A stretch of DNA of 64,000 nucleotides. Origin: Brevirhabdus sp. Lineage in GTDB: Bacteria > Pseudomonadota > Alphaproteobacteria > Rhodobacterales > Rhodobacteraceae. Shown here in pieces: positions 1-9,854 of the stretch (position 1 is the first letter of the stretch; each line of letters opens with the position of its first letter). Location: contig JAGXFH010000034.1 in assembly GCA_024637315.1 (NCBI GenBank), positions 186,001 through 250,000 of the forward strand, in the 5' to 3' direction. Under the pieces are notes generated by a model, which was not told the origin of the DNA, made no database searches, and saw only the letters and a program-made list of their open reading frames with translations. The position numbers and the translations under genes are program-made.

Positions 1-2
1 TG

Positions 3-1049
3 GTCGCCGAGGCGGGTCGCCATATCGCCCCGCTCATCCATCGGCGCCGGGTAGCGGTGCTGACGGATCAGAATGTCGCCGCCCTGCACCTCGAGGCGCT
101 CAAAGCCGGGCTTGCCATGGCGGATATCGAGGCGACCGCCCTGGTCCTGCCGGCGGGCGAGGGAACAAAGAACTGGGCGAATCTTTCGCATGCTGTCGAG
201 TGGCTGCTGTCGGAGAAGATCGAACGACGCGATGTTGTGGTGGCTCTGGGCGGCGGCGTGATCGGTGATCTGGCCGGGTTTGCCGCTGCCATCCTCAGGC
301 GAGGGGTCCGGTTCGTTCAGGTGCCGACGTCGCTGCTGGCGCAGGTCGACAGCTCGGTCGGCGGCAAGACAGGAATCAACTCTCCGTCCGGCAAGAACCT
401 GATCGGCGCGTTTCATCAGCCTGCGCTGGTTCTGGCCGACATTTCGGTGCTCGACACCCTGACCAGGCGGGACTTTCTGGCGGGCTACGGCGAGGTCGTC
501 AAATACGGTCTCTTGGGCGATGTCGATTTCTTCGACTGGCTAGAGCGCAACGGCCCGGCTCTGGCAGAGGGCGATGCGGGCCTGCGCGCCGAGGCGGTGC
601 GACGCTCGGTCCAGATGAAAGCTGATATCGTGGTGCGCGACGAGACCGAGCAGGGCGACCGGGCACTGCTGAACCTTGGACACACCTTTTGCCATGCGCT
701 GGAGGCCGCGACCGGCTATTCCGACCGACTGCTGCACGGTGAAGGCGTGGCGATCGGTTGCGCGTTGGCATTCGAGACCTCTGCGCGGCTTGGTCTTTGC
801 CCGCAGGAAGAGCCAAGCCGCGTCCGCGCGCATCTCAAGGGGATGGGCATGAAGACCGACCTTGCCGACATTCCAGGCACGCTGCCGGATGCCGATGCGC
901 TGCTGGCGCTGATGGGGCAGGACAAGAAGGTGCTCGATGGCAAGCTGCGATTCATCCTCGCTCGCGCAATCGGGCGGGCCTTCGTCGCGACGGACGTCGA
1001 TACGGATGTGGTCAGGAACGTCTTGGCAGAGGCCTTGCGGGGCCGCTAA
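3..1049 (+). CDS. aroB: 3-dehydroquinate synthase (5' end outside the window)
   Basis: AroB converts DAHP to 3-dehydroquinate, the second step of the shikimate pathway, in the cytoplasm with NAD and a divalent metal. The reading frame is open from the left edge, and the first visible residues (VAEAGRHIAPLI) fit the family, so the true start lies upstream; the internal GTG at 57 is not the start. Visible signatures are the NAD-binding GGGVIGDLAGF, the substrate loop VDSSVGGKTGIN, the metal ligands in GEVVKYG, LNLGHTF and LHGEGVAIG. About 348 residues are present, against roughly 360-380 for the family, so only a short N-terminus is missing. It ends by overlapping the convergent membrane protease by four bases. 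An upstream aroK is common in relatives but cannot be seen here. Confidence 0.96.
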   Translation, partial: VAEAGRHIAPLIHRRRVAVLTDQNVAALHLEALKAGLAMADIEATALVLPAGEGTKNWANLSHAVEWLLSEKIERRDVVVALGGGVIGDLAGFAAAILRRGVRFVQVPTSLLAQVDSSVGGKTGINSPSGKNLIGAFHQPALVLADISVLDTLTRRDFLAGYGEVVKYGLLGDVDFFDWLERNGPALAEGDAGLRAEAVRRSVQMKADIVVRDETEQGDRALLNLGHTFCHALEAATGYSDRLLHGEGVAIGCALAFETSARLGLCPQEEPSRVRAHLKGMGMKTDLADIPGTLPDADALLALMGQDKKVLDGKLRFILARAIGRAFVATDVDTDVVRNVLAEALRGR

Positions 1050-2128
1050 CGCCCGGTCTGGCCCGCGACAACCATCAGTTCACCGATGTTCTCGCGCGTG
1101 ATGTAGCCGATCATCCGGCCGCCGCTGTCGGTGACAGCCACGGCGGGCGATTTCGTGCGTCCAAGATGGTCGAGGGCCGATTGAAGCGGCGCCGTCAGCG
1201 TGACCGTGGGAAAGTCCGAGATCATCACCTGAGAAACGTCCGGTTTCGGCCCCTCGGCGGACATTGCCGCGAAAATCGCGTTCCGGTCCAGAAACCCCAG
1301 GATCTTGCCGTCCGCATCCTGCACCGGGAATTCGTGCTGCGTTGTCCGGATCAGCGCCGCCGTGGCGGCCTGCAGGCTGTCATCGGGCGCCAACGGCTCG
1401 AACGCGGTGATCATCGCCTCGCGGGCTTTCATGTTGCGCGCCAGTTCGCGCATCGCCACGTCCGAATTCTCGGATGTCGCTGCGATGAAGACGAAAACGG
1501 CGATCAGCACCAGGATCGGATTGCCGATCATCAGACCGAAAAACCCGAACAGAAAGGCCAGCGTCTGCCCCGCCATCGCGGCGATCCGGGTGGCGCGGAC
1601 CCGACCGACCCAAAGTGCGATGGCGGCGCGGAACACCCGGCCACCATCCATCGGAAAGGCCGGGATCATGTTGAAAAGCACAAGGAAGATGTTGACGACA
1701 GCCAGTCGCGCAAGGAAACCCTGCGTTGGGTCGTCGATATTTTCCAGCCCCGCCCATTGGGTCTCGGCCCCCAGCGCAATCGTCAGGACCAGCCAGATCG
1801 CGACGTTGACGGCTGGCCCGGCCAGCGCCACGGCGATTTCCTGAAGGGGCTTTTCCGGGATCCGGTCCAGCCGCGCCATGCCGCCGATCGGCAGCAACGT
1901 GACATCCGGTGTCGGGATGCCAAAGCGACGCGCCATCAGGATATGGCCGAATTCATGCGCCAGAACACAGGCGAAAAGGGCCAGCACGAACAGCAGGTTG
2001 CTGACCGCCAGACCGGCACCCCCCTGCATATAGGCCGCCACCGCGATCCACAGAAGCAAGAGGAAGAAGGTTGCGTGGATCCGGATCTCGGTGCCCAGAA
2101 TGCGTCCGACCGGAAAAGACCAGGTCAT
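1046..2128 (-). CDS. Site-2-protease-like M50 zinc metalloprotease with CBS domains
   Basis: This is a 360-residue polytopic membrane protein of peptidase family M50. The zinc motif is HEFGH (His58, Glu59, His62), and the second family motif is PMDGGRVF near residue 160, so the intramembrane active site looks complete. About five or six hydrophobic segments occupy the first 220 residues. The last 130 residues form a tandem CBS pair, which in related proteins senses adenine nucleotides or other ligands. The substrate is unknown; it is distinct from RseP, which is also encoded in this window. It converges on aroB and lies downstream of ssb on the same strand after a 46-base gap. Confidence 0.9.
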   Translation of the reverse strand: MTWSFPVGRILGTEIRIHATFFLLLLWIAVAAYMQGGAGLAVSNLLFVLALFACVLAHEFGHILMARRFGIPTPDVTLLPIGGMARLDRIPEKPLQEIAVALAGPAVNVAIWLVLTIALGAETQWAGLENIDDPTQGFLARLAVVNIFLVLFNMIPAFPMDGGRVFRAAIALWVGRVRATRIAAMAGQTLAFLFGFFGLMIGNPILVLIAVFVFIAATSENSDVAMRELARNMKAREAMITAFEPLAPDDSLQAATAALIRTTQHEFPVQDADGKILGFLDRNAIFAAMSAEGPKPDVSQVMISDFPTVTLTAPLQSALDHLGRTKSPAVAVTDSGGRMIGYITRENIGELMVVAGQTGR

Positions 2129-2174
2129 GCCTCAGCCCCCTTAAACCCCATGCCGCGGTAAAACGGCGGCAGCC

Positions 2175-2654
2175 TTAAAACGGAATCTCGTCATCCATGT
2201 CGCTGGACGCGCCGCCGAAGTTTCCGCCGCCGCCCGACGAGCTGCTTTCATAGCCGCCGCCCTGATCGCCACCATAGCCGCTCCCGCCGCCGGAACTGTC
2301 GCCGCGACCGTCAAGCAGCGTCAGTTCACCGCGATAGGGGCGCAGAACGATCTCGGTGGAGTAGCGGTCGGCACCGCTCTGGTCCTGCCATTTGCGGGTT
2401 TCCAGCTGACCCTCGATATAGACCTTCGAGCCCTTCTTCAGGTATTGCTCGGCGATGCGCGCCAGCGGTTCCGAGAAGATCGCGACAGAGTGCCATTCGG
2501 TTTTCTCGCGCCGCTCGCCGGTGGCCTTGTCTTTCCAGTTTTCCGAGGTCGCGATCCGCAGATTGCAGACCTTGCCGCCATTCTGGAAGGTGCGTACTTC
2601 GGGGTCGCGCCCCAGATTGCCTACGATGATTACCTTGTTAACCGATCCCGCCAT
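2175..2654 (-). CDS. ssb: Single-stranded DNA-binding protein
   Basis: SSB coats single-stranded DNA during replication, repair and recombination. The 159-residue protein has an N-terminal OB fold ([19 protein letters not shown], then WHSVAIF and [12 protein letters not shown]), a flexible glycine/serine-rich linker from about residue 113, and the acidic tip DMDDEIPF that binds partner proteins. Length and layout are normal for the family. I looked for a GTTC-N7-GTTC LexA box in the 180 bases upstream, because ssb is a common SOS gene, and found none. Confidence 0.97.
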   Translation of the reverse strand: MAGSVNKVIIVGNLGRDPEVRTFQNGGKVCNLRIATSENWKDKATGERREKTEWHSVAIFSEPLARIAEQYLKKGSKVYIEGQLETRKWQDQSGADRYSTEIVLRPYRGELTLLDGRGDSSGGGSGYGGDQGGGYESSSSGGGGNFGGASSDMDDEIPF

Positions 2655-2835
2655 TCTGGCCTCCCGTCGAATCTCTGCAATTTTCAGTCCCGGTTACACC
2701 ACCCGGAAGGGCTTAAGGAAAGACTAATGTTGACTGTGCTGCATGCAATAACCGGCGGTCCGGTGGCTGGAAGAGGCTTGGCTCTGGATTTCACCGCGAA
2801 TTTTGGTAGATTGCCCGGTATACGAGGGACGCTTG

Positions 2836-3423
2836 ATGAATAAGACTTTTGTTTTTGCCCTGGTCGGCATTTTTGGTCTGGCCGGGATGGCCCAGTCGGG
2901 CGATCTGACACTATCGACCAGTTCACGGGCGGCGCTCTTTAAGTCGCAACTGAGTGTTCTGGATGGCCGGGCGGCCAAGCAATACGCCAATTCGGTGCGA
3001 TTACAGCCGACACGGCCGTTTGACACCGACGCCGCGACTGTCCGCTACAATGGCGGCTACAAGGGCCAGTATCTTGCGACCGCCAGGACGGCGGCGACAC
3101 GGCACGGCGTGCCGACCGACCTGTTCCTGCGGCTGGTGCAACAGGAAAGCGGCTGGAACAGGCACGCCATATCACCGAAAGGCGCGATCGGGCTGGCGCA
3201 GCTGATGCCGCAAACGGCGCGGCTCTTGCGGGTTGATCCGAATGACCCGTCGGCAAACCTCGATGGCGGCGCGCGGTATCTGCGGATGATGTACGACAAG
3301 TTCGGCAGCTGGCGGCTGGCACTGGCGGCCTATAATGCCGGGCCGGAAGCGGTGACCAAACATGCCGGCGTGCCGCCGTACCGCGAAACCCAGAATTATG
3401 TGAAGGTGATCTGGGGAAGCTGA
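2836..3423 (+). CDS. Lytic transglycosylase, SLT domain, periplasmic
   Basis: The product is predicted to cleave peptidoglycan glycan strands non-hydrolytically, leaving 1,6-anhydromuramic acid. The ATG at 2836 is chosen because it begins a clear signal peptide ([19 protein letters not shown]) and follows a purine-rich GAGGGACG; a longer frame from 2803 would spoil the signal. The SLT core spans about residues 95-195: VQQESGWN with the catalytic Glu, [13 protein letters not shown], then [11 protein letters not shown]. At 195 residues it is a minimal SLT protein with no extra binding domain. The gene is single and is followed at once by a strong hairpin shared with the convergent ABC operon. 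Confidence 0.9.
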   Translation: MNKTFVFALVGIFGLAGMAQSGDLTLSTSSRAALFKSQLSVLDGRAAKQYANSVRLQPTRPFDTDAATVRYNGGYKGQYLATARTAATRHGVPTDLFLRLVQQESGWNRHAISPKGAIGLAQLMPQTARLLRVDPNDPSANLDGGARYLRMMYDKFGSWRLALAAYNAGPEAVTKHAGVPPYRETQNYVKVIWGS

Positions 3424-3451
3424 AAAGCCCGAAGGCTGGCTTCGGGCTTTT
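3423..3451. terminator. Bidirectional Rho-independent terminator
   Basis: A perfect 12-bp inverted repeat (AAAAGCCCGAAG / CTTCGGGCTTTT) with a five-base loop lies between the convergent transglycosylase and ABC ATPase genes. The A-run at one end and T-run at the other allow it to work in both directions. Confidence 0.9.
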
Positions 3452-3476
3452 GGTGTTTTATCTCAAGATCAACGGC

Positions 3477-5555
3477 TTACTCTGCCGCGATCTCGATCAC
3501 TGGTTCCATGCTGGCGAATTGCTCTTCGGACAGATGGCACTTCACCTCATGGCCAGCAGCCATCTTCACCATTGGCGGAACCTCTCTTTCGCAGAGATTT
3601 CCCGGAACCTTCGATTTCCAGCCACAACGGGTCTGGAACGGGCAGCCCGGCGGCGGGTTCATCGCCGAGGGGATGTCGCCCTCCAGCACGATATGCTTCT
3701 TCTTAACCCGTGTATCGGCGATCGGGACCGCCGAAAGCAGCGCCTCGGTATAGGGGTGGTAGGGCGGCGAGAAGACCTGGTCGGTACTGCCGAGTTCCAC
3801 CACATGGCCCAGGTACATGACCATCACCCGATCGGCGAGATAGCGCACGATCGAAAGGTCATGGCTGATGAACAGCAGCGTCGTCTGGTTCTGGCGCTGG
3901 ATCTCCATCAAGAGATCGGTGACTGCGGCCTGCACCGACACATCCAGCGCCGAGACGGGCTCGTCGGCCACGACGATCTTGGCGCCACCGGCAAAGGCCC
4001 GCGCGATGCCAACCCTTTGCTTCTGTCCACCAGACAATTGTCGCGGCATCCGGTCAGCGAATTCACGCGGCAGTTTCACCAGATCCAGCAGTTCCAGCAT
4101 CCGTTCGCGGCGCTCTTTGTCGCTGTTGCCTTCACCGAAGATTTCCAATGCGCGGATGATCTGGCGGCCGACGGTCGAGGACGGGTTGAGCGTGTCGAAT
4201 GGATTCTGGAACACCATCTGCACACCGGACACGGTATCGGTCGACCGCTTCTCGATGGGCGTGTCCTGAATATCTTCACCGTAAAGCATGATCTTGCCAG
4301 AGGTTGCAGTCTCCAGCCCCATGAGAACCTTCGCGAAAGTGGACTTGCCACAGCCGGATTCACCGACAATGGCGAGGGTCTCGGATTCACGTGCCTCGAA
4401 GGACAGGGTCTCGTTGGCTTTCACGACCTTGGCTTCGCCACCAAACATCTTGTTCGCCGAAACCTCGTAGTATTTCTTCAGTTCCTCCATTTTCAGAACG
4501 ACCTTGCCCGGTTCGACCTTCTCGAATTTTTTCTTCGCCTTGGGCGGTGCGTTCCAGTCGATTTCCTGGAATCTCAGGCAGCGTGTCTGGTGCCGGTCAT
4601 TGCCCGGAACGGTTTCCATCGGGATCTCTTTCGCATCACAACGACCCTTTTCGAAGTAATCGCAGCGCGGACCGAAATTGCACCCCGGCGGCCGTTCGTG
4701 GGGCAGAGGAAAGTTGCCAGGGATCGCGACGAGGGGGCTGTCGTTCTTGTTGGCGCTTGGAAGCGGGATCGAGCGGAACAATGCCTGAGTGTAGGGATGC
4801 TGCATCACATCGAACACGTCGTGGATTGATCCGGTCTCGACCGCCTCGCCGGAATACATCACGCAGAGCCGGTCGCATGTCTCGAGGATAAGTCCCAGGT
4901 TATGGGAAATGAACAACATCGAGGTGCCGTACTTCTTGCCGAGGTCCTTGACCAGGGCGACGATCCCCGCCTCGACGGTCACATCAAGGGCCGTTGTCGG
5001 TTCGTCCAGGATCAGCAGCGCCGGCTTGGACATCAGCGCCATCGCGATGACGATGCGCTGTTGCTGGCCGCCTGACAACTGGTGCGGGAAGGCTTTGAGG
5101 ATCCGCTCGGGATCAGGCAGTCTCACGTCGATGATCACCTGAATCGCCATCTTGCGCGCCTCGGATTCCGACACGCCTTCATGGATCATCGGCACTTCCA
5201 TCAGTTGCCTGCCGATCTTCATGGCGGGGTTCAGCGAAGCCATTGGCTCCTGATATATCATCGCGATTTCGGAGCCGCGGATCTTGCGCAGCTCTTCATG
5301 GCTCATCGTCGTCAGGTCGCGGCCCTTGAACTTTATCGAACCGCCAACGATGCGGCCGTTGACCCCGAGATCCTGCATCACCCCAAGCGCAACGGTAGAT
5401 TTTCCGCAACCGGATTCGCCGACCAGCCCCATCGCCTCGCCGGGCATGACGGTGCAGGAAAAGTCCATGACGGCAGGAATTTCACGCAGGCGCGTGAAGA
5501 AGGAAATCGACAGGTTTTTGATTTCGAGGATCGGACCGTCGTAGGACTGGCTCAT
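3477..5555 (-). CDS. Peptide-type ABC transporter, fused double ATPase subunit
   Basis: This 692-residue protein combines two oligopeptide/dipeptide-family ATPases (DppD-like and DppF-like) in one chain and should energise the two permeases encoded upstream. Domain 1 has Walker A GESGCGKST near residue 48, signature LSGGQQQR and Walker B LLILDEPTT; it ends with the family Cys-rich segment PPGCNFGPRCDYFEKGRC. Domain 2 starts near residue 350 with Walker A GESGCGKST, signature LSGGQKQR, Walker B IVVADEPVSALD, and a second Cys-rich tail PPGCPFQTRC. Both nucleotide sites look intact. It is the last gene of the minus-strand operon, 86 bases after the DppC-like permease. The substrate could be peptides, sugars or other solutes; the sequence does not decide. 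Confidence 0.93.
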   Translation of the reverse strand: MSQSYDGPILEIKNLSISFFTRLREIPAVMDFSCTVMPGEAMGLVGESGCGKSTVALGVMQDLGVNGRIVGGSIKFKGRDLTTMSHEELRKIRGSEIAMIYQEPMASLNPAMKIGRQLMEVPMIHEGVSESEARKMAIQVIIDVRLPDPERILKAFPHQLSGGQQQRIVIAMALMSKPALLILDEPTTALDVTVEAGIVALVKDLGKKYGTSMLFISHNLGLILETCDRLCVMYSGEAVETGSIHDVFDVMQHPYTQALFRSIPLPSANKNDSPLVAIPGNFPLPHERPPGCNFGPRCDYFEKGRCDAKEIPMETVPGNDRHQTRCLRFQEIDWNAPPKAKKKFEKVEPGKVVLKMEELKKYYEVSANKMFGGEAKVVKANETLSFEARESETLAIVGESGCGKSTFAKVLMGLETATSGKIMLYGEDIQDTPIEKRSTDTVSGVQMVFQNPFDTLNPSSTVGRQIIRALEIFGEGNSDKERRERMLELLDLVKLPREFADRMPRQLSGGQKQRVGIARAFAGGAKIVVADEPVSALDVSVQAAVTDLLMEIQRQNQTTLLFISHDLSIVRYLADRVMVMYLGHVVELGSTDQVFSPPYHPYTEALLSAVPIADTRVKKKHIVLEGDIPSAMNPPPGCPFQTRCGWKSKVPGNLCEREVPPMVKMAAGHEVKCHLSEEQFASMEPVIEIAAE

Positions 5556-5641
5556 GACGTGTCTCCGTGTTCATTCATCTGTGTGTCAAACCCGCGAAGC
5601 GGGCTTTGACAGGTTCGTTAAGGACCTGAGGCGGCAGTGCC

Positions 5642-6793
5642 TCAGTCCCTCAGGCTTTCTTCGCGCAAGCCGTCGGCCAGAAGGTTGAGGCCAAGCACGA
5701 GGCTCATCAAGGCGATCGCCGGGACCAGGGCGGGGTGCGGATAGATCGACAGCAGGCGTCGGCCTTCGTTGATCGTGGACCCCCAGTCGGGGCTGTCGGG
5801 CGAAACCCCAAGGCCGAAGAAGCCGAGGGTTCCCAACAGGATTGTCGTATAGCCGATCCTAAGGCAGAAATCCACGATCAGCGGACCTCGCGCATTGGGC
5901 AGGATTTCCCACAGCATGATGTACCAAGGACCTTCGCCACGGGTCTGGCCCGCCGCGACATAGTCCCGCGTCTTGATGTCGAAAACGATGCCGCGCACGA
6001 TCCGGAACACCGTGGGCGAGTTCACGAACACAACCGAGACGAAGACGATCAGGATATTGGGCTGCATCGAGATGATGCCCAGCGGATCCGCGTTCCAGGC
6101 AAGGCCAAGGTAGATCCACAAACCGATCACCAGTGTGATCGCGATGTAAATGTTGCGCTTTTTCGGTTGCACGAAGAAGCGGCTGTTGAAGAGGATCACC
6201 AGGAAGATGATCGGGAACAGGAACAGCACCGCAGCAAGGTATTTCGGAATACCGGTTTCGACGATCTCAGGTGTTACCAGAAGGTAAAAGAGCAAGATCA
6301 CCGGAAAGGCCAGGACGAGGTTGGCAAGGAACGACAGGAAGGTGTCCAGCCGGCCGCCGAAATAGCCTGCGGGCAGGCCCAGCGTGATCCCGACCATGAA
6401 GGCGAAGAGCGTGGCCGCGGGGGCAATGATCAGTACCTCGCGCGCGCCCATCACCATGCGGCTGAACACGTCGCGCGACAGGCTGTCGCCGCCCAGAAGG
6501 TAATAGCCAGTACCATCGGCCAAGGGCGAACCGGGCACCTTGTTCTTCATCCCTGACGAGATCTGCAACGGATCGTACATCGCGATCGTGTCGGCGAAGA
6601 TCGCTGTGAAGAACCAGAAAAGCACGATGGCAAAGCCGACCATGCCGATCGACGAGTCGAAGAGCTTGCCGTAAAGGCCGAGGCGGCGCTTGTAGAAGAT
6701 CGACAGCGCGAAGACCGCGACCATGCCGATCCACACCGGCCAGAACTGGGCGAAGACACGGGCGATGATGCTGCCCCAGGAGAGTTCTTCCAT
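5642..6793 (-). CDS. Peptide-type ABC transporter permease (DppC-like)
   Basis: This is an inner-membrane permease of the binding-protein-dependent family, 383 residues. The C-terminal permease domain shows the DppC-type order: GGDSLSRDVFSRMVMGARE, GYFGGRLDTFLSFLANLVLAF, and the EAA-type coupling loop around VAAGQTRGEGPWYIMLWEILP, which contacts the ATPase. The N-terminus carries an extra pair of hydrophobic segments, and a hydrophobic insert lies between about residues 185 and 250, so it is longer than the usual 280-300 residues. It starts 12 bases after the DppB-like gene and must pair with that subunit. Confidence 0.92.
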   Translation of the reverse strand: MEELSWGSIIARVFAQFWPVWIGMVAVFALSIFYKRRLGLYGKLFDSSIGMVGFAIVLFWFFTAIFADTIAMYDPLQISSGMKNKVPGSPLADGTGYYLLGGDSLSRDVFSRMVMGAREVLIIAPAATLFAFMVGITLGLPAGYFGGRLDTFLSFLANLVLAFPVILLFYLLVTPEIVETGIPKYLAAVLFLFPIIFLVILFNSRFFVQPKKRNIYIAITLVIGLWIYLGLAWNADPLGIISMQPNILIVFVSVVFVNSPTVFRIVRGIVFDIKTRDYVAAGQTRGEGPWYIMLWEILPNARGPLIVDFCLRIGYTTILLGTLGFFGLGVSPDSPDWGSTINEGRRLLSIYPHPALVPAIALMSLVLGLNLLADGLREESLRD

Positions 6794-6805
6794 GACGGCA
6801 GCCCC

Positions 6806-7852
6806 TTACGAAATTCTGATGCGCGGGTTCAGGAACACATAACCGATATCGGATATCAGCTGGGTGACCAGAACGACGAAGACGGCGACAACCGAACAGG
6901 CGAGAAGAAGCTCGATGTCATTATTGCCAGCGGCCTCCACCAGCGTCCAGCCGAAGCCCTTGTAGTTGAACAGGGTCTCGACGATCACGACGCCGTTCAG
7001 AAGCCACGGGAATTGCAGCATGATCACGGTGAAGGGCGCAATCAGAGCATTCCTGAGCGCGTGTTTCAACACGATATTCGGAAAGCTGACGCCCTTCAGC
7101 CGCGCGGTGCGGATATATTGCGCGGTCATCACCTCGGCCATCGAGGCGCGGGTCATCCGGGCGATGTAACCGATACCGTACAGCGCGATTGTCAGCACCG
7201 GCAGGGTGAAGTTGTTGAAGGTGATGTTGTCCATCGCCGAGGTCGCCGTGCCCGAGAACCATTTGAGGCCGACAGCAGACGAGGCGAAGACCGCGATGAA
7301 GATGACGCCCGAGACATATTCGGGGGTCGCCGTGGTCGCGATGGACGCGGTCGAAAGCGTTCGGTCCAGCCGCGAGCCTTCGCGCATTCCGGCCAGCACG
7401 CCGATCACCAGCGCCGATGGCACCATGACCAGCATGACGAAGCCCATCAGGATCCCGGTCAGCCCCAGCCTGCGACTGATGATCGTGTCGACCTCATCCT
7501 TGAACACGGTCGAGAATCCCCATTCGCCCTGCAGGATGCCGCAGAAGGTCGGTACATCTTCAGCGGTCATGCCGCGTTTGACGCAGCGGCCGGTCATCTG
7601 GCCGCTCGTGGTTTCGTCGGTCCATCCCGGAACCACGCCCAGCCATTCGCCGTAGCGCACCAGAAGCGGCTGCGCATAGCCGTTCTTTGCCAGCCAGCTT
7701 TGCACTTCGGCGTCGCTGATCCGTGATCCGGCTTCGGACTTGGCCAGTTTTTCAAGGTTGGGGGGCAGGTTGGTCAGAAAAAAGACAATGAAGGTCAGGC
7801 AAAGCGCCGTCAGAATCATGGTTCCCAGACGCCTGAGAATGAACTTCAGCAT
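6806..7852 (-). CDS. Peptide-type ABC transporter permease (DppB-like)
   Basis: This inner-membrane permease of 348 residues has the DppB-type N-terminus (MLKFILRRLGTMILTALCLTF), a periplasmic loop with a Cys pair (CVKRG and FCGILQG), then the hydrophobic permease domain from about residue 130. The coupling loop is RTARLKGVSFPNIVLKHALRNA. The first periplasmic loop is long, at about 90 residues. It forms a heterodimer with the DppC-like protein encoded next. A terminator-like hairpin separates it from the substrate-binding-protein gene upstream, which probably lowers its expression relative to that gene. Confidence 0.92.
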   Translation of the reverse strand: MLKFILRRLGTMILTALCLTFIVFFLTNLPPNLEKLAKSEAGSRISDAEVQSWLAKNGYAQPLLVRYGEWLGVVPGWTDETTSGQMTGRCVKRGMTAEDVPTFCGILQGEWGFSTVFKDEVDTIISRRLGLTGILMGFVMLVMVPSALVIGVLAGMREGSRLDRTLSTASIATTATPEYVSGVIFIAVFASSAVGLKWFSGTATSAMDNITFNNFTLPVLTIALYGIGYIARMTRASMAEVMTAQYIRTARLKGVSFPNIVLKHALRNALIAPFTVIMLQFPWLLNGVVIVETLFNYKGFGWTLVEAAGNNDIELLLACSVVAVFVVLVTQLISDIGYVFLNPRIRIS

Positions 7853-7925
7853 GTACTATCCTCGGCTGTCGCAACCGACCCTTCTGAAAACACGAGATTT
7901 TCGTGTGCCGGGGTCGTGTCAAGGC

Positions 7926-7954
7926 AAAAAGGGCCGCGCATCTCTGCGCGGCCC
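7926..7954 (-). terminator. Intra-operon terminator/attenuator after the binding-protein gene
   Basis: Read on the minus strand, a perfect 10-bp stem (GGGCCGCGCA / TGCGCGGCCC, four-base loop) is followed by five T residues. It sits ten bases after the stop codon of the substrate-binding-protein gene and before the permease genes. Partial termination here would give excess binding protein over membrane subunits. Confidence 0.82.
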
Positions 7955-7964
7955 CAAATGCGGA

Positions 7965-9605
7965 TCAGGCGTCGATCCAGTAGTCCGCCATGTGGATCTC
8001 GAAGGTCGGGTGCATTTCCGCACCCATGACCTTCTCGGTCGTGTGGCGGTAGAGCGAGCGCCAGTAAGGCTGGATCAGCACACCTTCGTCCTGCATCAGC
8101 TGCTCGATCTTGGCCATCACTTCGCGCCGCTGGTCGGCATCGGCGATCGACATCGCTTCTGCCAGCAAAGCGTCGAATTCCGGATTGCGGAAAGCCGTCT
8201 CGTTCCACGCAGCACCACTGGTATAGGCCAGCGCCAGAACCTGCACGCCGAGAGGACGCATGTTCCATTCGGTGGCCGAGAACGGATACTTTGTCCAGTC
8301 GTTCCAGAAGGTCGAGCCGGGCAGGATCGTCCGCTTGACCGAGATGCCGGCGTCGCGGATCTGGGCGGCGACGGCATCGCAGGTTGCGGCCTGCCATGTA
8401 TCGTCGATCGAGATCAGTTCGTGCTCGAAATCGGCGAAGTCGGTTTCATCCATCATCGCCTTGGCGGCGGCAGGATCGACGACCAACGGCGGCAATTCGG
8501 CATATTCCGGATGGATCGGGCAGACATGGTGGTTTTCGGCGACCGAGCCGAGGCCGGCATAGCCGAGTTCCAGAACGATCGCATTGTCGACCGCCATTTG
8601 CAGCGCCTTGCGGACGCGGACGTCCTTGTAGGCGTCGGCGTCCTGGTTGGGGCGCACGGCAATGGTGGCTGAAGTCACGGCCTCGGTCTTGTTCCAGTCC
8701 AGACCGTCCATGATCTCGACGAAGTCGCCGGTCGTCTGGTAAGTCATGTCGATCTCGCCGGCATCTGCGGCCGCCACGACAGCGGACATGTCTGTGCCGA
8801 GGTCGATGAACTCGATCCGGTCGAGATAGCCGGTGTCGCCCCACCATTCGTGGTCGCCATTCTTGACCAGCACCTGCTTGATGCCGACTTCGTTCTGCTC
8901 GGGCAGGTAGGGACCAGTGCCGATCGGATCGGCCGAGGGATCGCCATTGTCATAGGTTTGGTGCACCACCGCGGCCGGATAGTCGGCCACGCCTGCGATG
9001 ATGGTGATGTCCGGCGCGGGCAGGGTCAGCGTCACGGTGTGGCTGTCGGTGGCGGTGACGGCGCCTTCGCGCATCGTCTTGCTGGTCTCGTCGACCAGTC
9101 CACCCATGCGGCTGGCCATCGAGTTGCCCTCGACATTCGCGTCGCACCAGCGGGCGATGTTGTGGACGACATCATCAGCGGTAAAGTCGTCGCCATTGTT
9201 CCACTTGACGCCCTGACGGAGGGTTAGCGTGTATTCGGTGGCGTCCTCGTTGACCTCCCAGCTTTCTAGAAGCTGGCCGGTGAACGTGCCGTCGCGGTTG
9301 TAGCGGACGAGGTATTCCAGCCAGCCGCGGCTGAAGTTGGCCATCTCGGACCAGTCGAATGTCCGCGGATCCTTGAGCGACTTGGTTTCCATCTGGATGC
9401 GCAGCGTGCCGCCCATCTTGGCATGGGCCTCGGCCTTGGCCGGGGCTTGCAGGCCGATCAGACCGTAAACGCCGGCGGTGGAAACGCCCAGCGCCGAGGC
9501 GCGGGTCATGAATTCGCGGCGGCTGAGTTTGCCTGCCTTGAATTCCTCTGCATACATACGGGCCGCCGGATGCACCGGCTTGCCATGGGGTGTCGTTGTC
9601 GTCAT
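7965..9605 (-). CDS. ABC transporter substrate-binding protein, peptide/solute family 5
   Basis: This is the 546-residue periplasmic binding protein of the operon (SBP family 5). The ATG at 9605 is preferred over a TTG-type extension because GGGAGAAG lies just before it. The N-terminus is a Tat-type signal with SRREFM (Arg29, Arg30) followed by a hydrophobic stretch and an Ala-rich cleavage region, so the protein may be exported folded. Family features include the early [24 protein letters not shown] and the later [23 protein letters not shown] typical of Dpp/Opp binding proteins. The ligand cannot be deduced. It is the first gene of the transport operon, transcribed in the same direction as the AraC-type gene located upstream. 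Confidence 0.92.
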   Translation of the reverse strand: MTTTTPHGKPVHPAARMYAEEFKAGKLSRREFMTRASALGVSTAGVYGLIGLQAPAKAEAHAKMGGTLRIQMETKSLKDPRTFDWSEMANFSRGWLEYLVRYNRDGTFTGQLLESWEVNEDATEYTLTLRQGVKWNNGDDFTADDVVHNIARWCDANVEGNSMASRMGGLVDETSKTMREGAVTATDSHTVTLTLPAPDITIIAGVADYPAAVVHQTYDNGDPSADPIGTGPYLPEQNEVGIKQVLVKNGDHEWWGDTGYLDRIEFIDLGTDMSAVVAAADAGEIDMTYQTTGDFVEIMDGLDWNKTEAVTSATIAVRPNQDADAYKDVRVRKALQMAVDNAIVLELGYAGLGSVAENHHVCPIHPEYAELPPLVVDPAAAKAMMDETDFADFEHELISIDDTWQAATCDAVAAQIRDAGISVKRTILPGSTFWNDWTKYPFSATEWNMRPLGVQVLALAYTSGAAWNETAFRNPEFDALLAEAMSIADADQRREVMAKIEQLMQDEGVLIQPYWRSLYRHTTEKVMGAEMHPTFEIHMADYWIDA

Positions 9606-9854
9606 TGTCTTCTCCCTGAATAACACGTCATATTTTTTGTTAAGATGGGGCGTTTGGCATCATCTGATCGTGTGGCTTCGGTCAGATCAATGCATGCTCC
9701 CTCCCTCCTGCGCATTCCGCACTGAAATCGCATCCGCGTCAACGCACGCATTCGTCACTTCGGTACGTGAAAGCGACATCGGACCCTAGCAAAAACGACA
9801 GCGGCCCGCGTTGCAACCCCGGAAACACGGTTTTTCGGGGTATTTTGCCCGGCG

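Noticed and set aside
758-2161. 467-residue plus-strand ORF opposite the M50 protease
   Set aside because: It is a shadow frame: the minus-strand gene has HEFGH, PMDGGR and CBS signatures, while this frame has no recognisable motif and is rich in Arg, His and Asp as expected for antisense of high-GC coding DNA.
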